From contig NZ_NFJD01000001.1 of assembly GCF_002159705.1 (NCBI RefSeq), forward strand, positions 496,001 through 560,000: DNA of 64,000 bases, read 5' to 3'. Source of the stretch: Elusimicrobium sp. An273. GTDB taxonomy: Bacteria > Elusimicrobiota > Elusimicrobia > Elusimicrobiales > Elusimicrobiaceae. This document shows, one piece after another, positions 32,697 through 41,642 of the stretch. Numbering within the stretch: the stretch's first letter is position 1; every line of letters starts with the position of its first letter. Position numbers and translations under genes: made by a program. A model generated the notes under the pieces. The model saw nothing but the letters and a program-made list of their open reading frames with translations. It had not been told where the DNA came from and searched no databases.

Positions 32697-33539
32697 ATGA
32701 CATCCAAACCGATTGTGGTGGGACTGGGAGAAGTGCTGTGGGATATGCTGGCGGAAGGCAAGCGGCCCGGCGGGGCGCCGGCCAATGTGGCGTATCATGC
32801 GGCGCACCACGGCGCGGAAGGATGGTTAATAAGCGCCGTCGGGCAGGACGCGTTGGGCGACGACTTACAGCAACAATTACACGCAGGCGGCGTGCAGCTG
32901 GAGGTGGCCCGCGTTCCGTTTCCAACGGGCCGCGTAGAGGTAACGCTGCAGCAGGGCATTCCGTCGTACCGCATTGTAGAAAATACCGCCTGGGATCATA
33001 TCCCGCTTACGCAGGCGGCTTCGCGCCTGTTGGCGCGGGCGGACGGCGTGTGTTTCGGTTCACTGGCGTTTCGCACAGCGGAGTCGCGGCGCAATTTGTC
33101 GGCCCTGCTTGCCGGTATGCCGGCTGAAACGTTAAAAGTATTGGATATTAATTTGCGCCAGCCATATTATTCCAAAGAGCTGCTGGAAACCCTGTTGGGC
33201 CTGTGCAACGCGCTTAAAATAAACGATGACGAGTTAAAAGTTTTAGCGGATTATTTTAATTGGCCGACAGAGAGCGTGTGTGCGGAACTGATGCGGCGCT
33301 ATGGCCTTCGGTTTCTTATTTTAACGGCCGGGGCCCAGTACAGCAACGTATATGCCCATGGCACCCTTTCCCATTTGCCTACACCCGCCGTGCAAGTAGT
33401 GGATACGGTGGGAGCCGGTGATTCCTTTACGGCGGCGTTTGTGTGCGCGTGGCTGCGGGGCGAAAGCCTGGAGCGGGCGCATCAGCAGGCGGTGCAAACG
33501 GCCGCCCGCGCATGCGGGCATGCGGGCGCTTGGGATTAA
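32697..33539 (+). CDS. PfkB-family sugar kinase (fructokinase-like)
   Basis: 280 residues from the ATG at 32697, which has AAGGAG 7 nt upstream. The N-terminal KRPGGAPANVAYHAAHHGA and the C-terminal anion-hole motif VDTVGAGDSFTAAF (catalytic Asp in GAGD) define the ribokinase/PfkB family. VLDINLRQPYYSKELLE and LKINDDELKVL resemble bacterial fructokinases, so fructose is the likeliest substrate (inference). It stands as a short unit between the atp terminator and the prohibitin-like gene, with no transporter or other sugar gene adjacent. Confidence 0.87.
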   Translation: MTSKPIVVGLGEVLWDMLAEGKRPGGAPANVAYHAAHHGAEGWLISAVGQDALGDDLQQQLHAGGVQLEVARVPFPTGRVEVTLQQGIPSYRIVENTAWDHIPLTQAASRLLARADGVCFGSLAFRTAESRRNLSALLAGMPAETLKVLDINLRQPYYSKELLETLLGLCNALKINDDELKVLADYFNWPTESVCAELMRRYGLRFLILTAGAQYSNVYAHGTLSHLPTPAVQVVDTVGAGDSFTAAFVCAWLRGESLERAHQQAVQTAARACGHAGAWD

Positions 33540-33595
33540 ACAAAACGCTTTGCATAGATAAAAAGCAGTTAAACACAAAATCATAAGGAGAACAA

Positions 33596-34405
33596 ATGAG
33601 AAATATAACCCCTATTTCCGTAAGTTGGAAAAAACTGGCTGTACCGATAGTGGCCTTGGTGTTGCTGATCGGTGTGTTCAATTCCTTTTTTACGGTTTCG
33701 GCCGGCAGTGTGGCGGTGAAACTGCGCTTTGGAAAAATTGTAGGCGCGTACGGAGAAGGCCTGCACGCCAAAGTGCCTTTTGTGGATAAAGTGGAAAAAT
33801 TTTCCGTCCGCATCAAAAAAGATTCGTTCCAAACGGAAGCGTTTTCAAAAGATTTGCAGACGGTAGGCTTAACTTTGGCCATCAACCACCGCATTTTGCC
33901 GGATACGATTGAATCCATTTACCGCAACTTGGGGCCGCAGTATACGGCTACGGTCTTAAAACCCATGGTGGAAGAATGGACAAAAGCCGTTATCGCCAAA
34001 TACTCGGCGGACAGTTTGATTTCCAACCGGGTAGAAGTGGCGCGGGAATTGGATCAGATTTTAAAAGAAAAAATGAAAGAAAAAGAAGTTATCGTGTCCG
34101 ACATTGCCATTACCAATTTTGAATTTTCTCCCCAGTTTTTAAAAGCGGTGGAAGAAAAACAAATTGCCGAACAAGAAGCCAAGCGGGCCACGAACCTGGT
34201 GGAAAAAGTGAAAAAAGAAGCCGAGCAGAAAATCCTGCAGGCGGAAGCGGAAGCCAAATCCCTGCGCTTGCAGCGGGAAGTGGTGTCGGACGAGCTGATC
34301 AAACTGCGCCAGGTGGAAGCGCAATTAAAAGCCATTGAAAAATGGGACGGGCATATGCCCACGTATATGGCCGGAGACCAAATGCCGTTTGTCATGACGA
34401 AATAA
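33596..34405 (+). CDS. Prohibitin/SPFH-domain membrane protein
   Basis: 269 residues with an N-terminal membrane anchor (LAVPIVALVLLIGVFNSFF, about 14-32), an SPFH domain (FTVSAGSVAVKLRFGKI, GEGLHAKVPFVDKVEKF) and a charged coiled-coil tail (AEQEAKRATNLVEKVKKEAE). This is the prohibitin type, which forms ring-like membrane scaffolds and often restrains FtsH-like proteases. No ftsH or nfeD is nearby. Good ribosome-binding site (AAGGAG). Confidence 0.88.
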   Translation: MRNITPISVSWKKLAVPIVALVLLIGVFNSFFTVSAGSVAVKLRFGKIVGAYGEGLHAKVPFVDKVEKFSVRIKKDSFQTEAFSKDLQTVGLTLAINHRILPDTIESIYRNLGPQYTATVLKPMVEEWTKAVIAKYSADSLISNRVEVARELDQILKEKMKEKEVIVSDIAITNFEFSPQFLKAVEEKQIAEQEAKRATNLVEKVKKEAEQKILQAEAEAKSLRLQREVVSDELIKLRQVEAQLKAIEKWDGHMPTYMAGDQMPFVMTK

Positions 34406-34437
34406 AAAATGTAAAAACAGTTTGGTAAAGGTATAAT

Positions 34438-34466
34438 AAAAGGAAGGTTTCGGCCTTCCTTTTATT
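34438..34466. terminator. Hairpin terminator after the prohibitin-like gene
   Basis: AAAAGGAAGG/CCTTCCTTTT with a 6-nt loop, followed by ATTTTGT. It comes directly after a TATAAT-like sequence (34433-34438), so the region may hold both a terminator and a promoter. Confidence 0.65.
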
Positions 34467-34487
34467 TTGTCTGCACGTGGGGGACGT

Positions 34488-35621
34488 ATGAAAACATTTT
34501 TAAAAATCGTGTTGTTGCTGGCGGTGTTGGCGGGGGTGTATGTTTTTGTGTTTTATAAAACGCCGCAGCAGCGGGAATTTGAGCAAACCTTGTCGGCGGC
34601 GCAGGCGGGGGATATGCAGGCGGCGTTCAAGGTGGCGGGTTTATATGCGGCCGGCCAAGGCGTCAAAACGCCCGACGGCGCGCAAGCGGCCGAATGGTAC
34701 CGCAAGGCGGCGGCGGACGGAAACGTGGAAGCGGCTTGGAAGCTGGCCCAACTATATATTGAGGGGAAAGTCCTGCCGAAAAATTTGGAAGAAGCGGCCG
34801 TTTATTTGCAGTTGGCCGCGCGCGAAGGCAACGCACAGGCGCAAACCGAACTGGGGCGTTTTTATGAACAGGGATTAGGCGGTTTGCCGTCCAGCCGCGG
34901 GGAAGCGTTGAATTGGTATTTGCAGGCCGGACAGCAGGGAGATGCGCAAGCCCAAGAACGCGCACAGGACGTGCAGCTGGAAGACCCGCAGCTCTATGAA
35001 GAAGTAACCCGTTTTCAAGCGTTGCTGGCCAGCGCCAAAACGGGCGATTCGCAGGCGCAGCTGGAAGTGGGGCAAATGCTGCGTGAAGGGTATGTGATTG
35101 CCCAAAACAACGAAGAAGCGGCCCGCTGGTTTACGCAGGCGTGGCAGGAAGGGGAGAAACTGCCGCAGGCCGCGTATGAACTGTCGCGGCTTTATCAAAA
35201 CGGGGAAGGCGTGGAAAAAAATGAAGCCAAAGCCATGGAGCTCTTGGGCGCGGCCGCGCAAGCCAAAAACCCCGATGCACAATACCAAATGGGCACCTTG
35301 GCGTATGGTGCCAATCCGCCCAAATACGAAGATGCTTTCGCGTGGTTTTCCAATGCGGCGGCCGGCGGGCAGGCGCAGGGCCAATATATGACGGGCTTTA
35401 TGCTGATGCAGGGGCAGGGAACGCCCAAATCGGTAGAGCTGGCCATTCAATTCTTCCGCAAAGCGGCCGAACAAAACCATACCGCCGCACAATACGTGCT
35501 GGGGCAAATTTATTGGAAAGGGCTGGGCGTGCCGGCCAATAAAAAAGAGGGGGAACAATGGCTCCGCCGCGCAGCAGACAGCGGCAACGAAGCGGCAAAA
35601 GCATTGTTAACATCTAACTAA
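34488..35621 (+). CDS. Membrane-anchored Sel1-repeat protein
   Basis: 377 residues from the ATG at 34488. An N-terminal membrane anchor (IVLLLAVLAGVYVFVFY) is followed by about eight Sel1-like repeats of roughly 36 residues, e.g. AAFKVAGLYAAGQGVKTPDG, AAWKLAQLYIEGKVLPKN, AQTELGRFYEQGLGGLPS, AAYELSRLYQNGEGVEKN and AQYVLGQIYWKGLGVPAN. Such solenoids are protein-interaction platforms, usually facing the periplasm; the partner is unknown. Confidence 0.88.
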   Translation: MKTFLKIVLLLAVLAGVYVFVFYKTPQQREFEQTLSAAQAGDMQAAFKVAGLYAAGQGVKTPDGAQAAEWYRKAAADGNVEAAWKLAQLYIEGKVLPKNLEEAAVYLQLAAREGNAQAQTELGRFYEQGLGGLPSSRGEALNWYLQAGQQGDAQAQERAQDVQLEDPQLYEEVTRFQALLASAKTGDSQAQLEVGQMLREGYVIAQNNEEAARWFTQAWQEGEKLPQAAYELSRLYQNGEGVEKNEAKAMELLGAAAQAKNPDAQYQMGTLAYGANPPKYEDAFAWFSNAAAGGQAQGQYMTGFMLMQGQGTPKSVELAIQFFRKAAEQNHTAAQYVLGQIYWKGLGVPANKKEGEQWLRRAADSGNEAAKALLTSN

Positions 35622-35623
35622 TA

Positions 35624-35654
35624 AAAAAACCGGCTTTTATTCAGCCGGGTTTTT
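35624..35654. terminator. Bidirectional terminator between convergent genes
   Basis: CCGGCT/AGCCGG stem flanked by an A7 run on the left and T5 on the right; serves both the Sel1 gene and the minus-strand protease operon. Confidence 0.85.
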
Positions 35655-35655
35655 C

Positions 35656-36897
35656 TTACATATATTCCAAGAACGAGGAGCCGGTTCGCAAATTTACGGA
35701 AATTAGTTTTTGGCTGGTGGCTTTGGTCTGGCCGGTTTGGATGGTGCCGCCTTTTACAATCGCAATTTCCAAAACGCCGGAATGCGGCAGTTCGATTAAA
35801 TTTTCCAAGTGGTTATAATCCACGCGGGATTCTTCCCGCCAAGGAGTCACGGTGCGGAGCGTGATGCCTAATTTTTTGACGCTGACGGAATAAATGTATT
35901 CGTCTATATTAATTTTGCCAATGGTGCGGCCGTTTAGCACCAAATCGCGTTCTTTGATGCCGTTGTGGTGGGCGGCCTCCAATAAATCTTTTAAGAAAGA
36001 AATCGGCACGGCATAACTTTCTTGCTTGGAGCGGGAACTGCCGCAGTGAATGCCTACCAACTCATTTTGTTCGTTAATTAACGGCCCGCCGCAGGCGCCG
36101 GCCCGCTCGTGATTGCCAAACTCAAACGAAGTTACAATTCGGCCGGGGGTGGACTGCAGCACTTTGCGGTTGGGCACTACGTGGAAGTCCCCTTCAAAAA
36201 ATCCATAGGAGCGCAGTACTTCGTTGGGTTTGGGTTCGCGTTTAGCCAGCGTGAACGGAAGTACCAAATCGGAAACGTCTTCATTGATTTTAAAAATGGC
36301 GATATCGGCCATGCCGGTATTTCCTTTGGCCACCACCGTAACGGGAATATCGTACGATAATCCCACGTCCAAGCTAAGGCGCAGGTGGATGTCCGGGCCG
36401 ACATAGTCCACCATATGTGCGGCGGTAACACCCCAGAGATATTTTTTGCCTTGGTATTCTTCTTCAATAAAAAAAGCGGTCCCTTCCAAGGGAATGAAAT
36501 CTTGCAGGAACGGATTTCGCAAAGTTCCTACGCGCTGCCGCAGCTGTGTGTCAAACGCCGCCATTTTACGGCGGGTTTGCTCTTGTTGTTTGGCGAGGGC
36601 GATGACTAAGGCAAAATTCACTTGTTTTTGCAGCTGCCGGGCCGTTTCTTGGGTGGTCAGCGGCAGCGGAGGCAGCGGCAGTGCCGGCAGGTTTTGGTGC
36701 GGGGCTGTTGTTTTGGCCAAGGCCGCCGCGGCGGCGGGGCTGGCGGGCAGGAGCGCTTTTGCGGCCGTTTGGGGCGCCTTTTGCGCGGCCACTTTGCCCA
36801 GTGATTTAAAAACCGGCTTTAGCGTTTTTTGTCCATAGGCAAAAGGCGTATGAGCCAACGAAAATACAAGTACCCAAAGCAGGATGTTTTTTTGCAT
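35656..36897 (-). CDS. Secreted chymotrypsin-fold protease with Cys nucleophile (paralogue B)
   Basis: 413 residues. Signal peptide (MQKNILLWVLVFSLAHTPFAYG), an Ala/Pro-rich spacer (about 35-80), a helical part, then a double-barrel protease domain. The triad positions are His161 (WGVTAAHMV), Asp198 (GMADIAIF) and, where trypsin-like enzymes have GxSGG, Cys269 in AGACGGPLI. GIHCGSS and YAVPISFL form the substrate-side strands. About 110 C-terminal residues have no recognisable domain. A GxCGG nucleophile box is typical of viral 3C-like cysteine proteases and uncommon in bacterial trypsin-fold proteins; it could also mark a non-catalytic relative. It follows paralogue A after a 1-nt gap. Confidence 0.75.
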   Translation of the reverse strand: MQKNILLWVLVFSLAHTPFAYGQKTLKPVFKSLGKVAAQKAPQTAAKALLPASPAAAAALAKTTAPHQNLPALPLPPLPLTTQETARQLQKQVNFALVIALAKQQEQTRRKMAAFDTQLRQRVGTLRNPFLQDFIPLEGTAFFIEEEYQGKKYLWGVTAAHMVDYVGPDIHLRLSLDVGLSYDIPVTVVAKGNTGMADIAIFKINEDVSDLVLPFTLAKREPKPNEVLRSYGFFEGDFHVVPNRKVLQSTPGRIVTSFEFGNHERAGACGGPLINEQNELVGIHCGSSRSKQESYAVPISFLKDLLEAAHHNGIKERDLVLNGRTIGKINIDEYIYSVSVKKLGITLRTVTPWREESRVDYNHLENLIELPHSGVLEIAIVKGGTIQTGQTKATSQKLISVNLRTGSSFLEYM

Positions 36898-36898
36898 T

Positions 36899-38110
36899 TT
36901 ATTTTCGCTCCGTGTGTGTTACTTTGCCGGAAGCCGTGTCCAACGCATAGACAAAAATTCTTTTTCTGGAAGAAGAACGGTCTCCTTGTTGGATGGTCAC
37001 GTAGATACGGTCAAGGGGCTGTATCTCCAAGAAGGCTTCCAAATGACTGTAGTTCATAAAAGGGTAGGCCGGAATCGTTTTAATCAGGTTGCCGTTGCGC
37101 ATTTGTTGGATAGAAACGATATTTTCATCCGGGTGCAGCCAGGCAATGGTTTTGCCCAGCACTTTAACGGGCACGGTGCTTTCAATGGGCAGGCCGGACT
37201 TTTCCTGCCGCACCAGGCGCAGCACCCAAGAAATCGGAACAATTTGGGTAAACGAATGAATGGGGGTTGGAAAAGAGTTGGATACCAAACTAAACCACGC
37301 CGCGGTTTGGGCCAATTCTTGGGGCATAATGCCTACAAATACGCCCATGACTTTTCCGTTTTTTAAGACGGGTGAGCCGCAATATCCGCTTCGCACGGGG
37401 AAATTTTCGTACCGGGCTAAAATGCGGTGATTACTGGCAAACAACACATCCACCCGGGGGAACCAGCCGAAGTTTCCGTGCGAAAAGCCTGCCGACTGTA
37501 CTTGTTCTTCCGGGGTGGGGAGCACATAGTCGGGCTGAAGCGGGGTGATGTAATCCAACGCTTGCGGCGGAATGCGAAAAACGGCAATATCCGCGCCATG
37601 CACGTTTCCTTCCCGCACGGAAAAGACTTGGAAAAACAATTCCTGCCCGGCGGGCGTTTTAAGCGACATATACGGCGACCGGCCGATGTCGTCTAACACA
37701 TGGCGGGCGGTAACGCCCCACACCTGGCCGTCAATTTTCACGGCAAAAGCGGAGCCTTTCCCGTGGGTTTTAGGGTCGTATTGCAGGGTAAACACGGCGC
37801 GTTTGATTTTTTGCGGCGCCGGCAGCAGCGGGCGGGGCACGTCTACAGAAACTTTGGGCATAAACAACGGCGTCGCCGCGGACAACACCTGCTGGGTGGA
37901 CACTTGTGCAAAAGCCATATTGTCCAACGCCTGCCAGTTTATTTTGGGGAACGTTTGCTTCAGCGAAGGAGAGCGGTTAAAGAAAAGGTTTTTGGGGCCC
38001 CATAGTTGTTTTAAAAATTTCGTCAGATCTTTTTGCGCAAAAACGGGCGTTGTCCCGCCGCACAGCAGGGCAACGATTCCGAAAAATGCAAGGGTCTTTT
38101 TGATATTCAT
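36899..38110 (-). CDS. Secreted chymotrypsin-fold protease with Cys nucleophile (paralogue A)
   Basis: 403 residues. Signal peptide (MNIKKTLAFFGIVALLCGGT, cut near TPVFAQ). The protease domain starts near 105 (FTLQYDPKTHGKGSAFAV). Triad positions: His137 (GVTARHVLDD), Asp174 (HGADIAVFRI), Cys244 in SGYCGSPVL where Ser is expected. Both paralogues therefore share Ser-to-Cys with the flanking glycines kept. The C-terminal 100 residues resemble those of paralogue B in position but not clearly in sequence. It leads a two-gene operon with a 45-nt leader carrying a GC hairpin and GGAAGG, behind an unusual promoter element shared with the secreted gene at 47.1 kb. Confidence 0.75.
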   Translation of the reverse strand: MNIKKTLAFFGIVALLCGGTTPVFAQKDLTKFLKQLWGPKNLFFNRSPSLKQTFPKINWQALDNMAFAQVSTQQVLSAATPLFMPKVSVDVPRPLLPAPQKIKRAVFTLQYDPKTHGKGSAFAVKIDGQVWGVTARHVLDDIGRSPYMSLKTPAGQELFFQVFSVREGNVHGADIAVFRIPPQALDYITPLQPDYVLPTPEEQVQSAGFSHGNFGWFPRVDVLFASNHRILARYENFPVRSGYCGSPVLKNGKVMGVFVGIMPQELAQTAAWFSLVSNSFPTPIHSFTQIVPISWVLRLVRQEKSGLPIESTVPVKVLGKTIAWLHPDENIVSIQQMRNGNLIKTIPAYPFMNYSHLEAFLEIQPLDRIYVTIQQGDRSSSRKRIFVYALDTASGKVTHTERK

Positions 38111-38161
38111 CCTTTCCTTCCCTGGGCCGGGGCGGAGCCCCGCGCCAAATCCCGATACTAT

Positions 38162-38245
38162 AATGTACTGCTTTTGTATTCTAAAAAAAAGGGTCTAAAG
38201 TCCCAAAAAAGAACGTTTTTAGTCCCATAAAAAAGTAGGACTAAA
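38162..38245 (-). promoter_or_regulatory. Protease-operon promoter with repeated GGACTAAA-type element
   Basis: Read on the minus strand: TTTAGTCCTA (38245-38236), 10 nt, GGACTAAA (38225-38218), later GGACTTTAGACCC (38203-38191), 23 nt, then TACATT (38167-38162) as -10. The same ordered parts, including TTTAGTCCTA-N10-GGAC and GGAC-N3-AGACCC-N23-TACA(A/T)T, occur before the gene at 47090. Confidence 0.55.
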
Positions 38246-38278
38246 TAAAAAACCCGGAACGAACCGTCCGTTCCGGGG
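38246..38278 (-). terminator. Terminator after glyA
   Basis: CCCGGAACG/CGTTCCGGG perfect 9-bp stem; on the minus strand it is followed by T6. Confidence 0.9.
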
Positions 38279-38295
38279 GAAAAGAGAACACGCCC

Positions 38296-39543
38296 CTATT
38301 GCAACTGCGGATAGAGCGGGAATTTTTCCAAGAATTTTTTGACTTGCCCGGCAATTTGCGCCAAGTACGCTTCGTCCTGTGCGTGCGAAATGGCGTCGTC
38401 AATAAACGCCGCCACTTGCGCCATATCGGCCTCTTTCATGCCGCGCGTGGTTACGGCCGGCGTTCCCAGGCGAAGGCCGCTGGTTACAAACGGTTTTTCG
38501 GGGTCAAACGGGATGGTGTTCTTGTTGGCGGTAATGCCGGCTTTGTCCAGGGCGGCTTCGGCGGCTTTGCCGGTGAGGCCTTTGGAGCGCAAATCAATGC
38601 ACATCACGTGGCTGTCTGTTCCGCCCGCCACCAAGCGGTAGCCGCGGACCAGCAGGGCCTGGGCCAAAGCCGCGGCGTTTTGTTTGACTTGGTGCTGATA
38701 CGCTTTAAATTCGGGCTTTAACGCTTCCCCAAAGCAAACGGCCTTGCCTGCAATCACGTGCATCAGCGGCCCTCCTTGCGTGCCGGGGAAAACGGCCGAG
38801 TTGATGGCTTTGGCCAGTTTTTCTTTGCACAAAATCAGCCCGCCGCGCGGCCCGCGCAGTGTTTTGTGCGTGGTGGTGGTTACGACGTCTGCATACGGGA
38901 AAGGGTTTGGATATTCGCCCGCAGCAATAAGCCCCGCGTAATGGGCCACGTCGCACGCCAGATAGGCCCCGCAGGAATCGGCGATTTCGCGCAGGCGTTT
39001 CCAGTCAAACACGCGCGAATAGTTGGACGCTCCCGCCATAATCAGCTTGGGTTTGTGTTCCAACGCCAGATTGGCGGCTTCGTCGTAATCAATTTCTTCG
39101 GTGTCGGGGCGCACGTTCATGGCCACAATGCGGTAAAGTTTGCCGGAAAAATTCATCGGGTGTCCGTGGGTCAGGTGCCCGCCGTGGGAAAGGTTGAGGC
39201 CCAGCACGGTGTCGCCGGGTTGCAGGAGGGCAAAGTAGACCGCCATATTGGCCTGCGCGCCCGAATGCGGCTGCACGTTGGCGTGCTCGGCGCCGAAAAG
39301 CTGTTTGGCGCGGTCAATGGCGAGCTGTTCCACTTCGTCTACAAATTCGCATCCGCCGTAGTAGCGTTTGCCGGGGTATCCTTCGGCGTATTTATTGGTC
39401 AGCACCGAGCCTTGCGCCTGCATGACGGCCAGCGAAGTAAAATTTTCCGAAGCAATCAGCTCCAATTTTTCGCGCTGGCGGCCGAGTTCTTTGGCTACCG
39501 CTGAAAAAACGGCGGGGTCAGTTTTTTGTAAATCCGGATACAT
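38296..39543 (-). CDS. glyA: Serine hydroxymethyltransferase
   Basis: 415-residue PLP enzyme interconverting serine and glycine with tetrahydrofolate, the main one-carbon source. The PLP lysine lies in [48 protein letters not shown] in pieces and [20 protein letters not shown] are hallmark segments. It is a single-gene unit with its own terminator; the gap to the divergent deoxyhypusine synthase-like gene carries two palindromes that may control one or both. Confidence 0.98.
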   Translation of the reverse strand: MYPDLQKTDPAVFSAVAKELGRQREKLELIASENFTSLAVMQAQGSVLTNKYAEGYPGKRYYGGCEFVDEVEQLAIDRAKQLFGAEHANVQPHSGAQANMAVYFALLQPGDTVLGLNLSHGGHLTHGHPMNFSGKLYRIVAMNVRPDTEEIDYDEAANLALEHKPKLIMAGASNYSRVFDWKRLREIADSCGAYLACDVAHYAGLIAAGEYPNPFPYADVVTTTTHKTLRGPRGGLILCKEKLAKAINSAVFPGTQGGPLMHVIAGKAVCFGEALKPEFKAYQHQVKQNAAALAQALLVRGYRLVAGGTDSHVMCIDLRSKGLTGKAAEAALDKAGITANKNTIPFDPEKPFVTSGLRLGTPAVTTRGMKEADMAQVAAFIDDAISHAQDEAYLAQIAGQVKKFLEKFPLYPQLQ

Positions 39544-39573
39544 GGGGGGTACGCTCCTTGGGCGGCAGCCAAG

Positions 39574-39652
39574 GGCAGAAAATTTCTGCCGTGTTTTTGC
39601 CGCAAAATTTTATATATTTTCTATAGAAAATACGGTGTATATTTAATATAAT
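39574..39652. promoter_or_regulatory. Divergent control region with two palindromes
   Basis: GGCAGAA-AAT-TTCTGCC at 39574-39590, and the perfect 18-bp palindrome TATTTTCTATAGAAAATA at 39615-39632. TATAAT at 39647-39652 points toward the plus-strand gene at 39695. Either palindrome could be an operator for glyA or for its neighbour. Confidence 0.5.
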
Positions 39653-39694
39653 TTACTAAATAGAAGTAAATAAATCCAGCAGAGGTGTAAAGAA

Positions 39695-40771
39695 ATGGCA
39701 AAACTTACCAAAAAAGACTTTCTCAAAGACACCATCAAACACATTGACCTCAAAAAATACAATGTGGTTCCTATGGTGGAAGCCTTTGGGAGCATGGCCT
39801 ACGCTTCCCGCGAAGTGGCCAGAGCGAGCAAAATCTACAATATGATGCTGTCTGACAAAAAATGCTCCGTCATTTTGTGCATCGCGGGATCGCTCGTATC
39901 CGCCGGGCTTAAAAAAGTAGTGGTGGACATGATTCAAAACAACATGGTTGACGCGATTGTTTCCAACGGCGCCAATATCGTAGACCAGGACTTCTTTGAA
40001 GCGTTGGGTTACAAACACTATATCGGCACCCCCTATAACGCCGACGACAACTTGCTGCGCGACCTGCACATTGACCGTATCTACGACACCTATATTGACG
40101 AAGACCAACTCAAAGAATGCGACGAAACCGTCCATAAAATTTGCAATTCCCTGGAGCCCCGCCCCTACTCTTCCCGCGAATTTATTTGGGAAATGGGCAA
40201 ATGGCTGGAGAAAAAAGGCAAAGGAAAAGACTCTATCGTCTACAACGCTTACAAATACGGCGTGCCCGTGTTTGTGCCGGCCTTCTCGGACTGCTCGGCC
40301 GGTTTCGGCTTTGTAGCCCATCAAACCGAACACCCCGAAGCCCATGTGTCTATCGACAGCGCCAAAGACTTCTTGGAACTGACCAAAATCAAAATCAAAG
40401 CCAAAGAAACCGGATTGATGATGTTCTCGGGCGGCGTACCGAAAAACTTTGCCCAAGACACCGTGGTGGCGGCCGAAATTTTAGGGGCGGATGCTCCCAT
40501 GCACAAATACGCCGTGCAAATTACGGTGGCCGACGTGCGCGACGGTGCCTTGTCCGGCTCCACCCTCAAGGAAGCTTCTTCCTGGGGTAAAGTTTCCACC
40601 GCGCTGGAACAGATGGTGTACGGCGAATGCACGACCTTGATTCCGCTCATCATCGGCTACGGCTACCACAAAGGCGCGTGGAAAAAACGCAAAGCGGCCA
40701 ACTACGTCAAGTTCCTCCAGGACGAAGACGCCAAAGTGGCGGCTTTGAAAGCCAAAAAAGCCAAAAAATAA
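39695..40771 (+). CDS. Deoxyhypusine synthase-like protein
   Basis: 358 residues. The fold signature is clear: VPMVEAFGSMAYASREVARA, CIAGSLVSAGLKKVVVDMI, IVSNGANIVDQDFFEALG, then FSGGVPKNFAQD carrying the lysine equivalent to the catalytic Lys of eukaryotic deoxyhypusine synthase, and LKEASSWGKV at the end. Bacteria have no eIF5A to modify, and bacterial homologues have been linked to polyamine (e.g. homospermidine-type) synthesis, so polyamine metabolism is more likely than hypusine formation (inference). No other polyamine genes are nearby. The C-terminus is Lys-rich. Confidence 0.88.
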   Translation: MAKLTKKDFLKDTIKHIDLKKYNVVPMVEAFGSMAYASREVARASKIYNMMLSDKKCSVILCIAGSLVSAGLKKVVVDMIQNNMVDAIVSNGANIVDQDFFEALGYKHYIGTPYNADDNLLRDLHIDRIYDTYIDEDQLKECDETVHKICNSLEPRPYSSREFIWEMGKWLEKKGKGKDSIVYNAYKYGVPVFVPAFSDCSAGFGFVAHQTEHPEAHVSIDSAKDFLELTKIKIKAKETGLMMFSGGVPKNFAQDTVVAAEILGADAPMHKYAVQITVADVRDGALSGSTLKEASSWGKVSTALEQMVYGECTTLIPLIIGYGYHKGAWKKRKAANYVKFLQDEDAKVAALKAKKAKK

Positions 40772-40777
40772 ATTGCG

Positions 40778-41632
40778 ATGCGACTGAAAACCGCGTTTAT
40801 CAGTTTGATCCTGCTGATCTGCCCGTGTGCGTTATGCTACGGGCAGCTCAGTTTTTCGGGGGTCAACGGGGAACGCGGCTACGCCGCTTTGCGGGCCCGG
40901 TACCGGCTGGATTTGGATAACGGTTTTGTGTTTACGCCCATGTACGGGTATTACCGGATGACGGATAAAGAAATAGACGAGGCTGGCTCCACCTCGCGCT
41001 ACGGGCTGGAAGTATCGTATGAACTAAACGACGCCTGGCGGGCACTGGCCGAAGGGTTTTGGCAGCCGCAGGCCGTTGGATATCAGGCGGTGGGGTATGC
41101 GGCGGGGCTTGGCTGGAAGCCGTTTTACCGCTGGTGGATTTTTAAAAACCCGACGCTTACCGGTTACGCCGAGCAGACCCGCTACCGCACCTACGTGGAC
41201 AAGCAGGGCAACGATTTGCCGTCCGGCGCGTTTGGCGAAGTGGAAACCGGCGCGCATGTAGAAGCGTCCGCCGACGCGGGAAACTGGAATGTGCAAGCCG
41301 CTTGGCATAAAGTGATAGAATATAGTAGCAACCCGCCGCATAACCTTACTTTTAGCTGGGCCAATATCCCTTTTATGACGGCGGTGGTGCAAGGATTTGT
41401 AAAAGAAGCCGCCGCGGTGCGGCTGAGCTACCGCACGGAATTGATTACGCCGTATGCTTCGTTGGCGCGGTACCGCTACAACGAACTGAGCGACACGGCG
41501 GCAGCCGTCAGTGCGGGGCTGCATGTACATTTGGGGGAGATGTCTTTATCGGGCGGGGTGGAAGTGTTTGAGCCGCGCCGGGAAGATAACCGGAAAACGT
41601 ATTTTTCCATGTCCGCCGAAGTGGAATTCTGA
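40778..41632 (+). CDS. Predicted outer-membrane beta-barrel protein
   Basis: 284 residues with a signal peptide (MRLKTAFISLILLICPCALCYG) followed by regularly alternating strands: GYAALRARYRLDL, FVFTPMYGYYRM, YGLEVSYELND, GYAAGLGWKPF, LTGYAEQTRYRTY, AAVRLSYRTELI, and a C-terminal MSAEVEF ending in Phe. About twelve strands are plausible. Function unknown. It follows the deoxyhypusine synthase-like gene by 6 nt. Confidence 0.7.
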   Translation: MRLKTAFISLILLICPCALCYGQLSFSGVNGERGYAALRARYRLDLDNGFVFTPMYGYYRMTDKEIDEAGSTSRYGLEVSYELNDAWRALAEGFWQPQAVGYQAVGYAAGLGWKPFYRWWIFKNPTLTGYAEQTRYRTYVDKQGNDLPSGAFGEVETGAHVEASADAGNWNVQAAWHKVIEYSSNPPHNLTFSWANIPFMTAVVQGFVKEAAAVRLSYRTELITPYASLARYRYNELSDTAAAVSAGLHVHLGEMSLSGGVEVFEPRREDNRKTYFSMSAEVEF

Positions 41633-41642
41633 CGGAGGGTGT

